Shown here: in pieces, positions 37,003 through 45,022 of the stretch | Layout: the number at the start of each line of letters is the position of its first letter | Numbering within the stretch: the first letter of the stretch is position 1 | DNA from: Chroococcidiopsis sp. CCMEE 29 | GTDB taxonomy: Bacteria; Cyanobacteriota; Cyanobacteriia; Cyanobacteriales; Chroococcidiopsidaceae | DNA: 64,000 nucleotides | Assembly: GCF_023558375.1 (NCBI RefSeq) | Contig: NZ_CP083761.1 | Span: forward strand, 4,667,001 to 4,731,000 | Reading direction: 5' to 3' | Translations under genes and position numbers: made by a program | Notes under the pieces: generated by a model | What the model was told of the DNA's origin: nothing | The model's input: only the letters and a program-made list of their open reading frames with translations | Database searches by the model: none

Positions 37003-37032
37003 AGAGCAGGGGGAGTAGGGGCAGCAGGGGAG
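37003..37032. repeat. GGGGAGCAG-type run after the SagB-like gene
   Basis: Imperfect units of GAGCAGGGGGAGTAGGGGCAGCAGGG directly follow the stop. They are the same repeat type as in the debranching enzyme gene. Confidence 0.5.
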
Positions 37033-37158
37033 GATTGTTCAGGAAGATTATCGTTCCCAATCACTCGCCGCCGACAGCCTCGAACGCCTAACAGATAAGC
37101 TCTCGGCGGTCGGTGTGTATTGAAATTTTTATGCTGCGCAACATGCGTCAACTTCGGG

Positions 37159-37992
37159 TTATTTTTCAATCGGTACGTTGGGCAGACGACTCCACTCATT
37201 CCATGAACCATCATAGTTACGAACTTTGGGATAGCCCAGCAAATATTTCAAAACAAACCAAGTGCAGCCTGATCGCCCACCAATTGCACAGTAGGGAAAC
37301 ACCTCTTTATCAGACGTAACGCCCTTGCTACTGTAGAGTGCCTGCAATTCGTCAAATGACTTGAAGGTTCCATCTTCGTTCAGCGTGAGTAGATGTTCAA
37401 CGTGAACCGAGCCTGAAATGTGCCCTGCCCGTTCCATTCCTTGTGGCGGCTTCATCAGGAAATGTTCGCCTCGGTATTCTTGAATGGTACGAACATCCAG
37501 TATCACCTGCTCAGGACGATTAATTGATACCTGAACCTCCTCATGCAATACCCGCAAATTGACATCGAGTGGTTTTGCACAGTACTGGGTCGGTGCGAAA
37601 GTTGATAATTCTGTTGTCACTGGACGACCTTCTGCTATCCACTTTTGATGTCCGCCATTCAGAACTCTTACATCTTGATGTCCAAACAATTTCAATAGCC
37701 AGAAGATCCAGGCTCCGGTTCCAGGGTAACTACCATAGGCAACAACCGTCATCTCGTTCGTAATGCCAGACCGTGAGAGCAGTTTTTCGACAGCCGTTGC
37801 GTTAAGATTCATGCGGAGATCCGGTAGGAGCAGGTCAGCAGAGATATTCCAGAACACAGCACCCGGAATATGAGCATCCTTATATGGATCTGGACTCATA
37901 TCAACTTCCACGACACGGAGATTGGAATCATTGAGATGATTGGCAAGCCACTGTGTATCGATTAGGGCTTCAGGATGAGCATAATGAGTCAT
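37159..37992 (-). CDS. Rhodanese-type sulfurtransferase
   Basis: 277 residues from ATG 37992. It has two rhodanese domains. The N-terminal inactive one is about residues 8-125, with the PYKDAHIPGAVFW pattern. The C-terminal one has the DVRTIQEYRGE motif and active-site C235 in the loop CAIGGRSG. It probably moves sulfane sulfur, for example from thiosulfate to cyanide or another thiol acceptor. The VFPYCAIGGRSGCTW loop is of the thiosulfate/3-mercaptopyruvate sulfurtransferase kind. The upstream membrane-protein gene ends nine bases before this start, so they form an operon. Confidence 0.9.
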   Translation of the reverse strand: MTHYAHPEALIDTQWLANHLNDSNLRVVEVDMSPDPYKDAHIPGAVFWNISADLLLPDLRMNLNATAVEKLLSRSGITNEMTVVAYGSYPGTGAWIFWLLKLFGHQDVRVLNGGHQKWIAEGRPVTTELSTFAPTQYCAKPLDVNLRVLHEEVQVSINRPEQVILDVRTIQEYRGEHFLMKPPQGMERAGHISGSVHVEHLLTLNEDGTFKSFDELQALYSSKGVTSDKEVFPYCAIGGRSGCTWFVLKYLLGYPKVRNYDGSWNEWSRLPNVPIEK

Positions 37993-38001
37993 AGGTTTTT
38001 C

Positions 38002-38469
38002 CTAAATAGAATTGGGTTGGCTTTTGTCTTGACTGGGCAATAAAATGCGCCACACGTAATGCACTAGCGTTGTAGATGCAGAAAATAGGGCAAACCCGAT
38101 TAAGGGGTGAACAATGGCTAAGGGAAATGGCAGCGGAGTTTGCACATGAATGGTCAAGAATTGCAGCCCCAGCAAGATAGGCAAACTCACTGTGAGGGTT
38201 CGTACTCGCTTAGGAAATGGAACCCAATATACCCATGCCAGTAGAATGAGGGACAGCCCGCTATATCCCCGCACGAGCCAAACGTGAGTTCTCCACCAAA
38301 CAGGGTTATAAAAGTGAGCAAGTCCAACAGTAAGCAACTGGGCAGTTAGGCAGAGGTTAAACAGTACTGAAATGATGTAAAAGCCGATTACTGCTGGCTG
38401 CGATAGAAACTGAGTTCTGTCTGTTGCTTGATTTGCGATCGCATCTGATGGGTTTGAAAAAGAGGGCAT
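38002..38469 (-). CDS. Four-helix small membrane protein
   Basis: 155 residues from ATG 38469. Four hydrophobic spans are visible, starting near residues 28, 65, 88 and 118. A His precedes or follows several (LAHFYNPVW, RTHVWLV, TIHVQT, IVHPLIG). That pattern is seen in small DUF6220- or cytochrome-b561-like membrane proteins, but I cannot assign a family with certainty. It is the first gene of a two-gene operon with the rhodanese. It could supply or use redox or sulfur equivalents at the membrane, which is inference from position only. Confidence 0.65.
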   Translation of the reverse strand: MPSFSNPSDAIANQATDRTQFLSQPAVIGFYIISVLFNLCLTAQLLTVGLAHFYNPVWWRTHVWLVRGYSGLSLILLAWVYWVPFPKRVRTLTVSLPILLGLQFLTIHVQTPLPFPLAIVHPLIGFALFSASTTLVHYVWRILLPSQDKSQPNSI

Positions 38470-38603
38470 GGTTCGTCAGAGAATGAAGTCGGTAAAATCA
38501 GGTTGCTTACCTTTCAACAACGCTGAATCCAAATTAAAGTTGACCACTCCTGTTCGCATAGACCTCGATCGGGTACACTTTGCTCTAGTGGCAGGAGGCA
38601 AGA

Positions 38604-39067
38604 ATGGAGAACCTCATGGAGACTCCTCTACAGAAATTATTTCAAGCGATCGCCCAGGCGCAGGATGAAGCTGAACTAAGACAGCCGATTATGGCAAAGG
38701 TGGGCGAGTATTTTGCTGCTAAGCGCTGGGGACTTTTTCTAGAGCCGCTTCCTAGCATTGATGAAAACACTCCAAGGCTGATTAAGCTAGCTCTGTCGCT
38801 AGACCACAATCCTGTACTGCGCTACCTAGTTCAACGTCATGCTGCTGTACATGATGAAGTGATTTTACCCCCTGGAGTTTGGCAGACGATTTGCCCTCGT
38901 GTAGATCACGGACATGTCATGCTGGATCCAATTGTCAGTAGGTCAACTCATAGGCGGCATTGCCTTTACGCGCCATCGGTATGACCCCGCCTTTAATGCT
39001 GATAATTTGGCAGACTTAAGTGCGCTGTGCCTGCATCTTTCCACAGGACTAGCGGCACTACGTTACT
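38604..39067 (+). pseudogene. Broken LuxR-type regulator (GAF-like half only)
   Basis: From ATG 38604 the frame encodes LQKLFQAIAQAQDEAELRQPIM, then VLRYLVQRHAAVHDEVILPPGVW and DHGHVML. This is a conserved N-terminal sensor half of cyanobacterial LuxR-family regulators. Near 38939-38941 the frame breaks. The continuation QLIGGIAFTRHRYDPAFNADN, then LADLSALCLHLSTGLAALR, is in another frame, as if two bases were lost. The helix-turn-helix expected after LSTGLAALR is absent; the gene runs into the 3' end of mnmE. Confidence 0.85.
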
Positions 39068-39085
39068 GTGTATTTACACTCCGGC

Positions 39086-40468
39086 TTATTTCCCAATACA
39101 GAACCGACTAAAAATCCGGTCTAAAACAGATTCCGTCACCTCCTCTCCGGTAATTTCTGCCAGTGCTTGAATCACACCTCGCAGGTCAATCGTCCAGAAA
39201 TCAAGCGGTAGTTGTTGGGCAATCGTTACTTGCACCTGCTCTAGGGATGTTTTTGCTCGTGTCAGTGCAGCAGCTTGCCGTTGGTTAATCGCCAAATCCA
39301 TATCAGCTGCCTGCACTTTGCCAGCTTGTACCGTCTCTAGGATGGCTTGCTCTAGACCTTCAATGCCTTTGTTAAGAGCAGCAGCTGTGGTGACAACACA
39401 GCTAATCTCAGCTGGGTACTGCACCCACTCTGGCACCCTTAAGTCAATTTTGTTAATGACTAAAATCACAGGGCGGTGTTTTACCTGTTCGTAGATTTCC
39501 CGATCTGCCTCAGTCCAATCAGTTGAAGCATCGATAGTCAGCAGCACTAAATCAGCTGCTTGAGCACTACACAACGATCGCTCCACCCCAATCTTCTCCA
39601 CCTGGTCTTCTGTTTGGCGAATCCCAGCTGTATCCAACACTTGCACTGGAATCCCACCAACCACGAGCTGAGATTCCACTACATCGCGGGTAGTACCAGG
39701 TAAGTCGGTAACAATGGCGCGATCGCATTGACTCCAAGCATTCAATAAACTCGATTTCCCTACGTTCGGTCGCCCTACTATTGCCACTTTCAACCCAGTC
39801 CGTAGCAGTTCGCCCTTGTCAGATGTGGTGATTATTTTGCTGACTTCTGCTAATAATTGCCCAATTTGTGCTTTAATCTCATTATCATCTAACGGGGGTA
39901 TGTCTTCCTCAAAGTCAATTCGGGCTTCAATTTCTGCCAGGATCTCTAAGCATCTGGCACGTAAGTGACGGATAGGGTGAGCTAATTTTCCCTGCAAACC
40001 AGCTAAGGCAGTTTGAGCCGCTTGAGGCGATCGCGCTCCTACTAAATCAGCAATACTTTCCGCTTGAGTTAAATCCAGCCGCCCATTCAAAAACGCTCGG
40101 AGTGTAAACTCTCCTGGCTGGGCTAACCTTGCCCCTTGTTCTAAACACAGCTGCAACACCTGCTGTACCGCTATAATCCCGCCGTGGCAATGGAATTCCA
40201 CCACATCTTCACGGGTATAGGAGCGCGGAGCTTTCATGATCAGCAACAGCGCCTCATCGATCGGCTGTTTTGTCTGGGGATGCTGAATATAACCGTAGAG
40301 TATGCGGTGACTTTCCCAAACTTGACGACCCGGAGCATGGAAGAGACTATGGGCGATCGCGATTGCTTCCGGTCCTGATACGCGCACAATCCCCACACTA
40401 CCCTGTTGCGGCACAATAGCGGTAGCGATCGCGGCTATGGTTCCACCTGTTATAGACATCTCGGACAT
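39086..40468 (-). CDS. mnmE: tRNA modification GTPase MnmE (TrmE)
   Basis: 460 residues from ATG 40468. With MnmG it installs the carboxymethylaminomethyl or aminomethyl group on U34 of tRNAs. The N-terminal formyl-THF-binding domain begins [23 protein letters not shown] and contains EFHCHGG. The G domain has the P-loop GRPNVGKSS (232-240), [12 protein letters not shown] and NKID. The invariant C-terminal FCIGK motif ends the protein. Length is normal. The gene is not in an operon with rnpA/yidC here, as is usual in cyanobacteria. Confidence 0.96.
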   Translation of the reverse strand: MSEMSITGGTIAAIATAIVPQQGSVGIVRVSGPEAIAIAHSLFHAPGRQVWESHRILYGYIQHPQTKQPIDEALLLIMKAPRSYTREDVVEFHCHGGIIAVQQVLQLCLEQGARLAQPGEFTLRAFLNGRLDLTQAESIADLVGARSPQAAQTALAGLQGKLAHPIRHLRARCLEILAEIEARIDFEEDIPPLDDNEIKAQIGQLLAEVSKIITTSDKGELLRTGLKVAIVGRPNVGKSSLLNAWSQCDRAIVTDLPGTTRDVVESQLVVGGIPVQVLDTAGIRQTEDQVEKIGVERSLCSAQAADLVLLTIDASTDWTEADREIYEQVKHRPVILVINKIDLRVPEWVQYPAEISCVVTTAAALNKGIEGLEQAILETVQAGKVQAADMDLAINQRQAAALTRAKTSLEQVQVTIAQQLPLDFWTIDLRGVIQALAEITGEEVTESVLDRIFSRFCIGK

Positions 40469-40613
40469 CTAACGTTTTCAATCTGAGAAAGTCAATTCTC
40501 AATTTAGGTCTATTCGCTAGCGTAGCAGTCCCAAGTTAAGACTGTAGCGATCAATCAGATCTTGCACCAACGCTGCCATCCGCAAGGGAATAAATTTCCT
40601 TGCTCATAGCTTA

Positions 40614-40741
40614 ATATCAAATCCGGTTGATTGCCCATGATTTGGCAGCCCTCACCCCGCCTCCGGCACCCCTCTCCCAAGCTTGGGAGAGGGGCAAGGG
40701 GTGAGGGCGAGATTTTACAGTCATTTAAGCGGATTTGATAT
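40614..40741. repeat. Miniature inverted-repeat element, 128 bp
   Basis: Perfect 12-bp ends ATATCAAATCCG (40614-40625) and CGGATTTGATAT (40730-40741). Inside is a strong palindrome in which CCCCTCTCCCAAG pairs with CTTGGGAGAGGGG, and CCCTCACCCC pairs with GGGGTGAGGG further out. It is non-coding. A palindrome with the same GGGAGAGG/GGGTGAGG centre is found inside the element at 42280-42442, although the ends differ. Confidence 0.75.
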
Positions 40742-40742
40742 A

Positions 40743-40827
40743 AGTCCACTGAAAGTGGACTCAATACCTTTGCCAGTCCTCTTGAGAGGACTTCTGCTAT
40801 TAGCCTGCAAATTAATTTGTAGGCGGG
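40743..40827. repeat. Hairpin array with double-hairpin element, copy B
   Basis: A first hairpin pairs AGTCCACT (40743-40750) with AGTGGACT (40754-40761). A second pairs AGTCCTCT (40775-40782) with AGAGGACT (40785-40792). The linker TCTGCTATTAG follows, then CCTGCAAATT (40804-40813) pairs with AATTTGTAGG (40814-40823, one G-T pair), then CGGG. The linker and CGGG match copy A at 14168-14220 while the stems differ. It lies directly against the element at 40614-40741. Confidence 0.7.
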
Positions 40828-40915
40828 TTATGGGTCTGAAGATTTGAGATTGCCTAATTGTGGAATACTTAGCGTCGGACATTGCCCATAGTCCAAAGTT
40901 GTGGACATATTTGCC

Positions 40916-41902
40916 TCAGGTCTTGTACTCGATGAGTGTACTTTTAGCCTGCAATAGCTGGCTGCGTAAAAACCCTAGCGCTCCTTGCACCTGGGCGAAC
41001 TTGCCTATTACACACGAGAGGGCATAGATGGTAGCGTGTTCATAGCGGATGTTCTGGCGGCGCGCTCTGACGAAAATCCGGCATCCTAGCACAGGATATC
41101 CAACTAACAGCAGCAGACTTAAGGCGTGGGTTGACCATGCCATTCCTAATGCCAGCAGCGGTAAGAGCAACCCCCAAAACAAGATGCTCCAGCTTTCCTT
41201 CACCCAATGGCGTTCCGGTTCATGACCGTGCAACCAGGCTCCTTCGGCATAGGCATGACCCGCTCGCATAGTCCGCTTCCACCATTGGCTAAAATGGATC
41301 ATTTGCGCGTCATGCAGTGTCATTTCTGCATCCAACCGCAGGATCTTCCACCCTTTTTGGCGCAGCCGTACACATAGTTCCGGTTCCTCACCGGCAATTA
41401 GAATAGGATTGAAGCCACCGACTTGCTGGAACGCTTTTACGCGGATCATTGCATCGCCACCACAGGCTTTCGCTTCGCCAATTGGTGTGTTCCACTCCAG
41501 ATCGCATAGGCGGTTGTAAATAGATTTATTGGGGTAGCGTTCACGCCTACGACCACAGACTACGGCAACATGAGGTTGAGTATTAAGTTCCCATTGAGCG
41601 CGCTTAAGCCATCCCGCGACTATCTCGCAGTCGCCATCCACAAACTGGACATATTTGAGTTGCGGACTTAGTGACAGCAGATGGCTGAAACCCACATTTC
41701 TGGCTCGAGCAGCAGTAAAGGGTGTAGACAAATCGAGTTCAACCACATCCACCCCGAGCGATCGCGCCAACTCAACACTGCTGTCTGTCGAACCCGAATC
41801 TACATATACAATCCGGTCTACTTTACCGATTACCGAAAGTAAGCACTGGTGTAGACGTTGACCTTCATTTCGTCCGATAGCAACCAATCCGATTTGATTC
41901 AT
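40916..41902 (-). CDS. Glycosyltransferase family 2, membrane-associated
   Basis: 328 residues from ATG 41902. The GT-A start VAIGRNEGQRLHQCLLSV, the nucleotide-binding VDSGSTDSSVELA, and the metal-binding VDGDCEI (DxD-like) are clear, and GEEPELCVRLRQKGW supplies the catalytic-region acidic residues. Two hydrophobic spans follow about residue 240, so it probably faces the inner membrane and adds a sugar to a lipid-linked exopolysaccharide precursor. It begins the polysaccharide region; donor and acceptor cannot be told. Confidence 0.88.
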   Translation of the reverse strand: MNQIGLVAIGRNEGQRLHQCLLSVIGKVDRIVYVDSGSTDSSVELARSLGVDVVELDLSTPFTAARARNVGFSHLLSLSPQLKYVQFVDGDCEIVAGWLKRAQWELNTQPHVAVVCGRRRERYPNKSIYNRLCDLEWNTPIGEAKACGGDAMIRVKAFQQVGGFNPILIAGEEPELCVRLRQKGWKILRLDAEMTLHDAQMIHFSQWWKRTMRAGHAYAEGAWLHGHEPERHWVKESWSILFWGLLLPLLALGMAWSTHALSLLLLVGYPVLGCRIFVRARRQNIRYEHATIYALSCVIGKFAQVQGALGFLRSQLLQAKSTLIEYKT

Positions 41903-42167
41903 AATTTGTTATCCAGTATTTCAAAACTTAGTAAATATCCAAAGAACCGCGACTAAACTAATTGAAGCCTCTTCTCTTAACCTCAATTATGGTATTGACA
42001 GAACTACCGTAAGCAAGCACAACTTTGGTTGGTCAAATAAAGATTTAAAAAATTAACTAGAACTAGATAAAATCGACTAAAAAAGCCTCTCTCGCTCAAA
42101 GCTGCTTGTAATTTATTGTTCTACCTGAGACAGGTCTAACCTAATTATTATTAAAAATTGAAGTTAA

Positions 42168-42206
42168 ACAACATCAAGATTTCATCAAGATTAATCTTGA
42201 TGTTGT
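42168..42206. repeat. AT-rich hairpin, 14-bp perfect stem
   Basis: Arms ACAACATCAAGATT (42168-42181) and AATCTTGATGTTGT (42193-42206) with an 11-base loop that itself repeats ATCAAG. It might end transcripts of the PhyH-like gene (minus strand), although no clear T-run follows. Confidence 0.5.
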
Positions 42207-42226
42207 CTCCCAAGCCAACTTTTTTT

Positions 42227-42490
42227 ATATTGCTTCCTGACTTCCTTTCATTTTCTGAGATCTCCTTGCCCCTCTTTTTAAGGCTACCGTGTACACACAA
42301 GTCATCGAATGACTCAAAATTCCTTCGGCACCTCACCCTGCCCTGTCGGGCATCCCTCTCCTTAGTAAGGAGAGGGAAAGATTTTAGCGCAGCTAAAAGC
42401 GAGGGTGAGGTTTTGAGCAAGATGTGTGTACACGGTAGCCTTTTTAAGGGGGATTGGGGGGATAAGAAAAAATGCAACATTTGCAAATAA
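42227..42490. repeat. Family-1 miniature element split by another insertion
   Basis: The left part (42227-42279) aligns with the copy at 50278-50379 (TGCTTCCTGAC..., TTTCTGAGATCTCCTTGCCCC). The right part (42443 to about 42490) continues with AAGGGGGATTGGGGG and ends in a decayed TGCAAC region. The two halves are separated by the 163-bp element at 42280-42442. Confidence 0.7.
42280..42442. repeat. Nested miniature element, 163 bp
   Basis: Perfect 20-bp inverted ends: AAGGCTACCGTGTACACACA (42280-42299) and its complement at 42423-42442. The interior carries CCTCACCCT...AGGGTGAGG and CCCTCTCCTTAGTAAGGAGAGGG-like palindromes. The flanks TTTA on both sides suggest a 4-bp target duplication. No coding capacity. 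Confidence 0.75.
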
Positions 42491-42543
42491 ATTAAACTTA
42501 TTCCGCAATAAGGTCTAATGGCTCTGTGAATAACTCTCCACTA

Positions 42544-43452
42544 CTATTCCCAAAGCAGGCACTCCCTTTGACGTTGAGAAAATTGACTTGCAATATGAAT
42601 TAATCTATCTCTGGGTGCTTTGGGTCGTGCTTCCTCCGCTCTTTTTGGTTGCCTAGAGTTATAGTTAAAAATCAAGGTATACCTGTTAGATGTAATGGGC
42701 ACAGTACCGTGGTGGAGGATGTTGCTTGTAGCAGCAAAGATAACCGTACCCGCAGGTCCTAAACAAGGCTTCACATCGGATGGAGATACAAATCGTTCAA
42801 TCACCCCATCCGGAATGGTACCGAATTGTTCAAGGATTGGCACAGCTAACTTAGTTGTTCGCCTTGAGACGTACTCGAAGGGACCATCTGTATCACTGAC
42901 ATCTCTTAGATAGATGATGATTCTAAGGATACAGCGATCATAGGAATCTACATGCCACAGCCTTGAGCCTGCCTTCAGCCCATTTGCAAAATCTTTGCGG
43001 ATGTGTATGTCGTTAAATGCGATGGGAAGACCTATGTGACACTCTACAATATCCAGCAATCGCTCTTCGAGTCCCCACAGGAATAGGTCAGGGTAATCCA
43101 GGATGTCTGCTTGGCTGACATGGGCATCAAAACCAGATCGTTGATCGGGGAATGCTGGCAGTTTAGGCAACAAACTTTCAGTTGCTTTGAGCATTGCTGC
43201 TGTGGAAGGAAGGGATAAAGCATTCAGGGAAGTCATAAATACTCCCTCCTGCTTGAGTGCATTAACGATGGTGATGTCAGCCTCAGAGAGGGTGGGTAGG
43301 TTACAAGCATGCCTTGCAAGCCCTTCCCTAAAAGCAAGCTCAGATGGAATCAGGGAAGCTAAGCTAGACAATTTATGTGGAATTCTCCAAGCTTTCTGCA
43401 GGCCTAATCCCAGCATCCGCCTGGTCATGTTTGGTGTAGAAATGAAAGACAT
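42544..43452 (-). CDS. Phytanoyl-CoA dioxygenase-like Fe(II)/2-oxoglutarate oxygenase
   Basis: 302 residues from ATG 43452. The PhyH fold is indicated by IRKDFANGLKAGSRLWHVDSYDRCILRIIIYL, with the iron-binding HxD in WHVDSYD. The distal His is in NILHHGTVP and the 2-oxoglutarate Arg in SNRYTLIFNYNSRQ. Members hydroxylate lipids, small natural products or sugars. Its place at the edge of the polysaccharide locus suggests a modification of a glycan or lipid carrier, but this is inference. It is not in an operon; repeat-rich DNA flanks both sides. Confidence 0.82.
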   Translation of the reverse strand: MSFISTPNMTRRMLGLGLQKAWRIPHKLSSLASLIPSELAFREGLARHACNLPTLSEADITIVNALKQEGVFMTSLNALSLPSTAAMLKATESLLPKLPAFPDQRSGFDAHVSQADILDYPDLFLWGLEERLLDIVECHIGLPIAFNDIHIRKDFANGLKAGSRLWHVDSYDRCILRIIIYLRDVSDTDGPFEYVSRRTTKLAVPILEQFGTIPDGVIERFVSPSDVKPCLGPAGTVIFAATSNILHHGTVPITSNRYTLIFNYNSRQPKRAEEARPKAPRDRLIHIASQFSQRQRECLLWE

Positions 43453-43573
43453 TAGTAGTTTTAGTCAGTATAAATACTTAATAATAAGCAAATTTTATAC
43501 TTGTATTAGTAAAATTGCAATAAGCTTGTAATTGTACGTAATTGCCTTTCTATTCGTATCTTCTGCAGGGGAG

Positions 43574-43654
43574 TCACTGTATATCGGCTTTATTTACAAC
43601 AGACCAATGCTGTGTCACGTTATAAGCGCCTAAAAAGCGTCCTACAATTCCACC
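43574..43654 (-). pseudogene. Remnant of a serine-acetyltransferase-type gene
   Basis: On the minus strand from 43654 the frame reads GGIVGRFLGAYNVTQHWS, then VVNKADIQ and a stop at 43574-43576. The intact gene at 47884-48414 reads SGIVGHFLSAWNVIKHRFWS, then VVTGADIP in the same place. Upstream and downstream coding is gone. This is an old, decayed paralogue fragment. Confidence 0.72.
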
Positions 43655-43687
43655 GCTTCAATAAAGATGTGCGAACTTGTCAAAAAT

Positions 43688-43925
43688 CCACTTAAGTTAA
43701 TCCTTGCATAAAGGTATACTTTAACGCTTAGTTTTATTTATTACACAGCATAACTTATAAATTTATAAATTAAGCAAACTTACGCGCAGCTAAGTAATTT
43801 TTTACAATTTCATCATCAAGAACCCACTTAAGTTAATCTTTGCATAAAGATATGCTTTAACCTCTGGTTTTATGTGGTTAATAGACATATAAATGTATAT
43901 ATCAAGCAAAGTTACGTATAAACTA
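43688..43925. repeat. Two direct repeats about 136 bp apart
   Basis: The unit starts CCACTTAAGTTAATC at 43688 and at 43824, and continues TTGCATAAAG, TAT, CTTTAAC and TTTTAT, matching at about 43 of the first 50 bases by eye. A looser match (AAGCAAA or AAGCAAAG before TTACG) closes each unit. It is AT-rich and non-coding, possibly a duplicated promoter or control region. Confidence 0.55.
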
Positions 43926-44562
43926 TGCAATTTTGCTCAGATGGGTTGACAGGACTAGAGCGTTTGTGTTCTAGGAAGGTGCGGATAGATGGTTGCAAAA
44001 GCATGGAGCTGTCCCAGAATCGAGGGATAGTGCTTTACAATTCCCACACCTTAATTATTTATTCAGTCTTTAGGTCATCTTTTTCCGCCATGCTCACAGC
44101 ACTAGATTATAGAAACTGGCTGCAAGAAAGCCGTCATATAAGTCGGGGAAGAGCCTACCTGTTTGCGCCGATGCTGGACTTTAATGTGATGTCTGAGGTT
44201 GGAGATACTCCACCATAAATTGGTTTTAACTGTCTAGAAATATCACTAGAAACTCAACAATTACATCTAGAAGGAAATAAGCTCTACTCGCCCCAATACT
44301 GTTTGGTTAAGGCTTGATATTCCCTAGTCCTTTAGTTAAGGGTAATTAGGGGATCTGCAAAGGCTGGACATCACTAATCGAGATGTATTACTACTCGCCC
44401 TTTCAAAGAGCTTACATAGATTTAATTCTCAAACGTTAGCTTGTTATGCTGCCGTCTTGATTGACAGTAGAGTTTATAGAACTCTACAAAAGTAGCTCAC
44501 GCTCGTTCAATGATTATGCAACTAACTGAATAAACACTGTAGAGCTTACTGCAGACCTACTA
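43926..44562. other. Non-coding, AT-rich stretch
   Basis: A 97-codon frame at 43925-44218 has no family-like features and no ribosome-binding site, so I do not call it a gene. The rest shows nothing recognisable. Confidence 0.4.
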
Positions 44563-44667
44563 ATACTAATTCTGCTTAGGGTTGCACGTTTTTTGATCCC
44601 CCCAGCTCCCCTTCAAAAGGGAGGCAAAGAGATTTCATAAAAGTGCAAGTAAATCAAGAAACGGTAT
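44563..44667. repeat. Family-1 miniature element, 105 bp
   Basis: It starts ATACTAATTCTGCTTAGG and ends AAATCAAGAAACGGTAT. The centre is TTTTTTGATCCCCC...CCCCTTCAAAAGGGAGG. The ends are imperfect inverted repeats with TTGCAC at matching distance. Other copies: 50278-50379, 61443-61547 and the split copy at 42227-42490. Confidence 0.75.
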
Positions 44668-44682
44668 AACGACTCTTGCCAG

Positions 44683-44850
44683 GTCAATGATATCTAGAGG
44701 TGCATCAAGGGAGAGTGGAAGTATCTCTATTGGCTAGTGGATGCTGCAGGCAAAGCTCTTGGAATTTATCCTAAGTGCGCTTGCAAGATGCAAGGGCTGT
44801 CAAACAATACCTGCAGAGAAATAATTCTGTGAGTCGAAAGAGACATCTAA
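44683..44850 (+). pseudogene. IS6-type transposase fragment
   Basis: From 44683 the frame gives VNDI, a stop (44695-44697), then RCIKGEWKYLYWLVDAAGKA. This matches the VDETYIKVKGEWKYLYRAVD-type core of IS6/IS240 transposases around the first catalytic Asp. After a frame change the next part reads RLQDARAVKQYLQR, matching the RDAKAAKRFL segment that follows. At least one stop and one frameshift make it dead. It lies directly beside the miniature element ending at 44667. Confidence 0.75.
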
Positions 44851-45022
44851 GGTCAAGTTAATTTCATTGCCTAAATTTTCGGAGTGGCTGCATAAGCAGC
44901 GTAGGTAACAGGAGCGATATATCTCGAAAAAGTTTTTGCAGAAAAACTAACTCCTAACAACTGACTGTGCAGCATTCCTAAAGCTTGATTTGCTCTAACC
45001 CCGTTTAGTGCGGAGATTTTTA

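Larger units (their letters stand above)
41903..42543. other. 641-bp non-coding gap with hairpin and nested miniature elements
   Basis: No gene is visible here. A 14-bp hairpin (42168-42206) lies downstream of the PhyH-like gene. It is followed by a miniature element interrupted by a second one (42227-42490). The left part, 41903-42167, is AT-rich and should hold the promoter of the GT2 gene. Confidence 0.6.

Noticed and set aside
40555-40764. 69-codon minus-strand frame
   Set aside because: It is made almost wholly of the miniature element at 40614-40741 and the neighbouring hairpins.
42151-42490. Opposing 110-codon frames over the nested elements
   Set aside because: Both are produced by palindromic repeat DNA and would encode repeat-derived peptides.
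43688-43925. CRISPR-like array
   Set aside because: Only two long, imperfect units with unequal spacing and no cas genes nearby.
43925-44218. 97-codon plus-strand frame
   Set aside because: No ribosome-binding site, no family-like motif and unusual composition; it lies in a region full of repeats and dead fragments.
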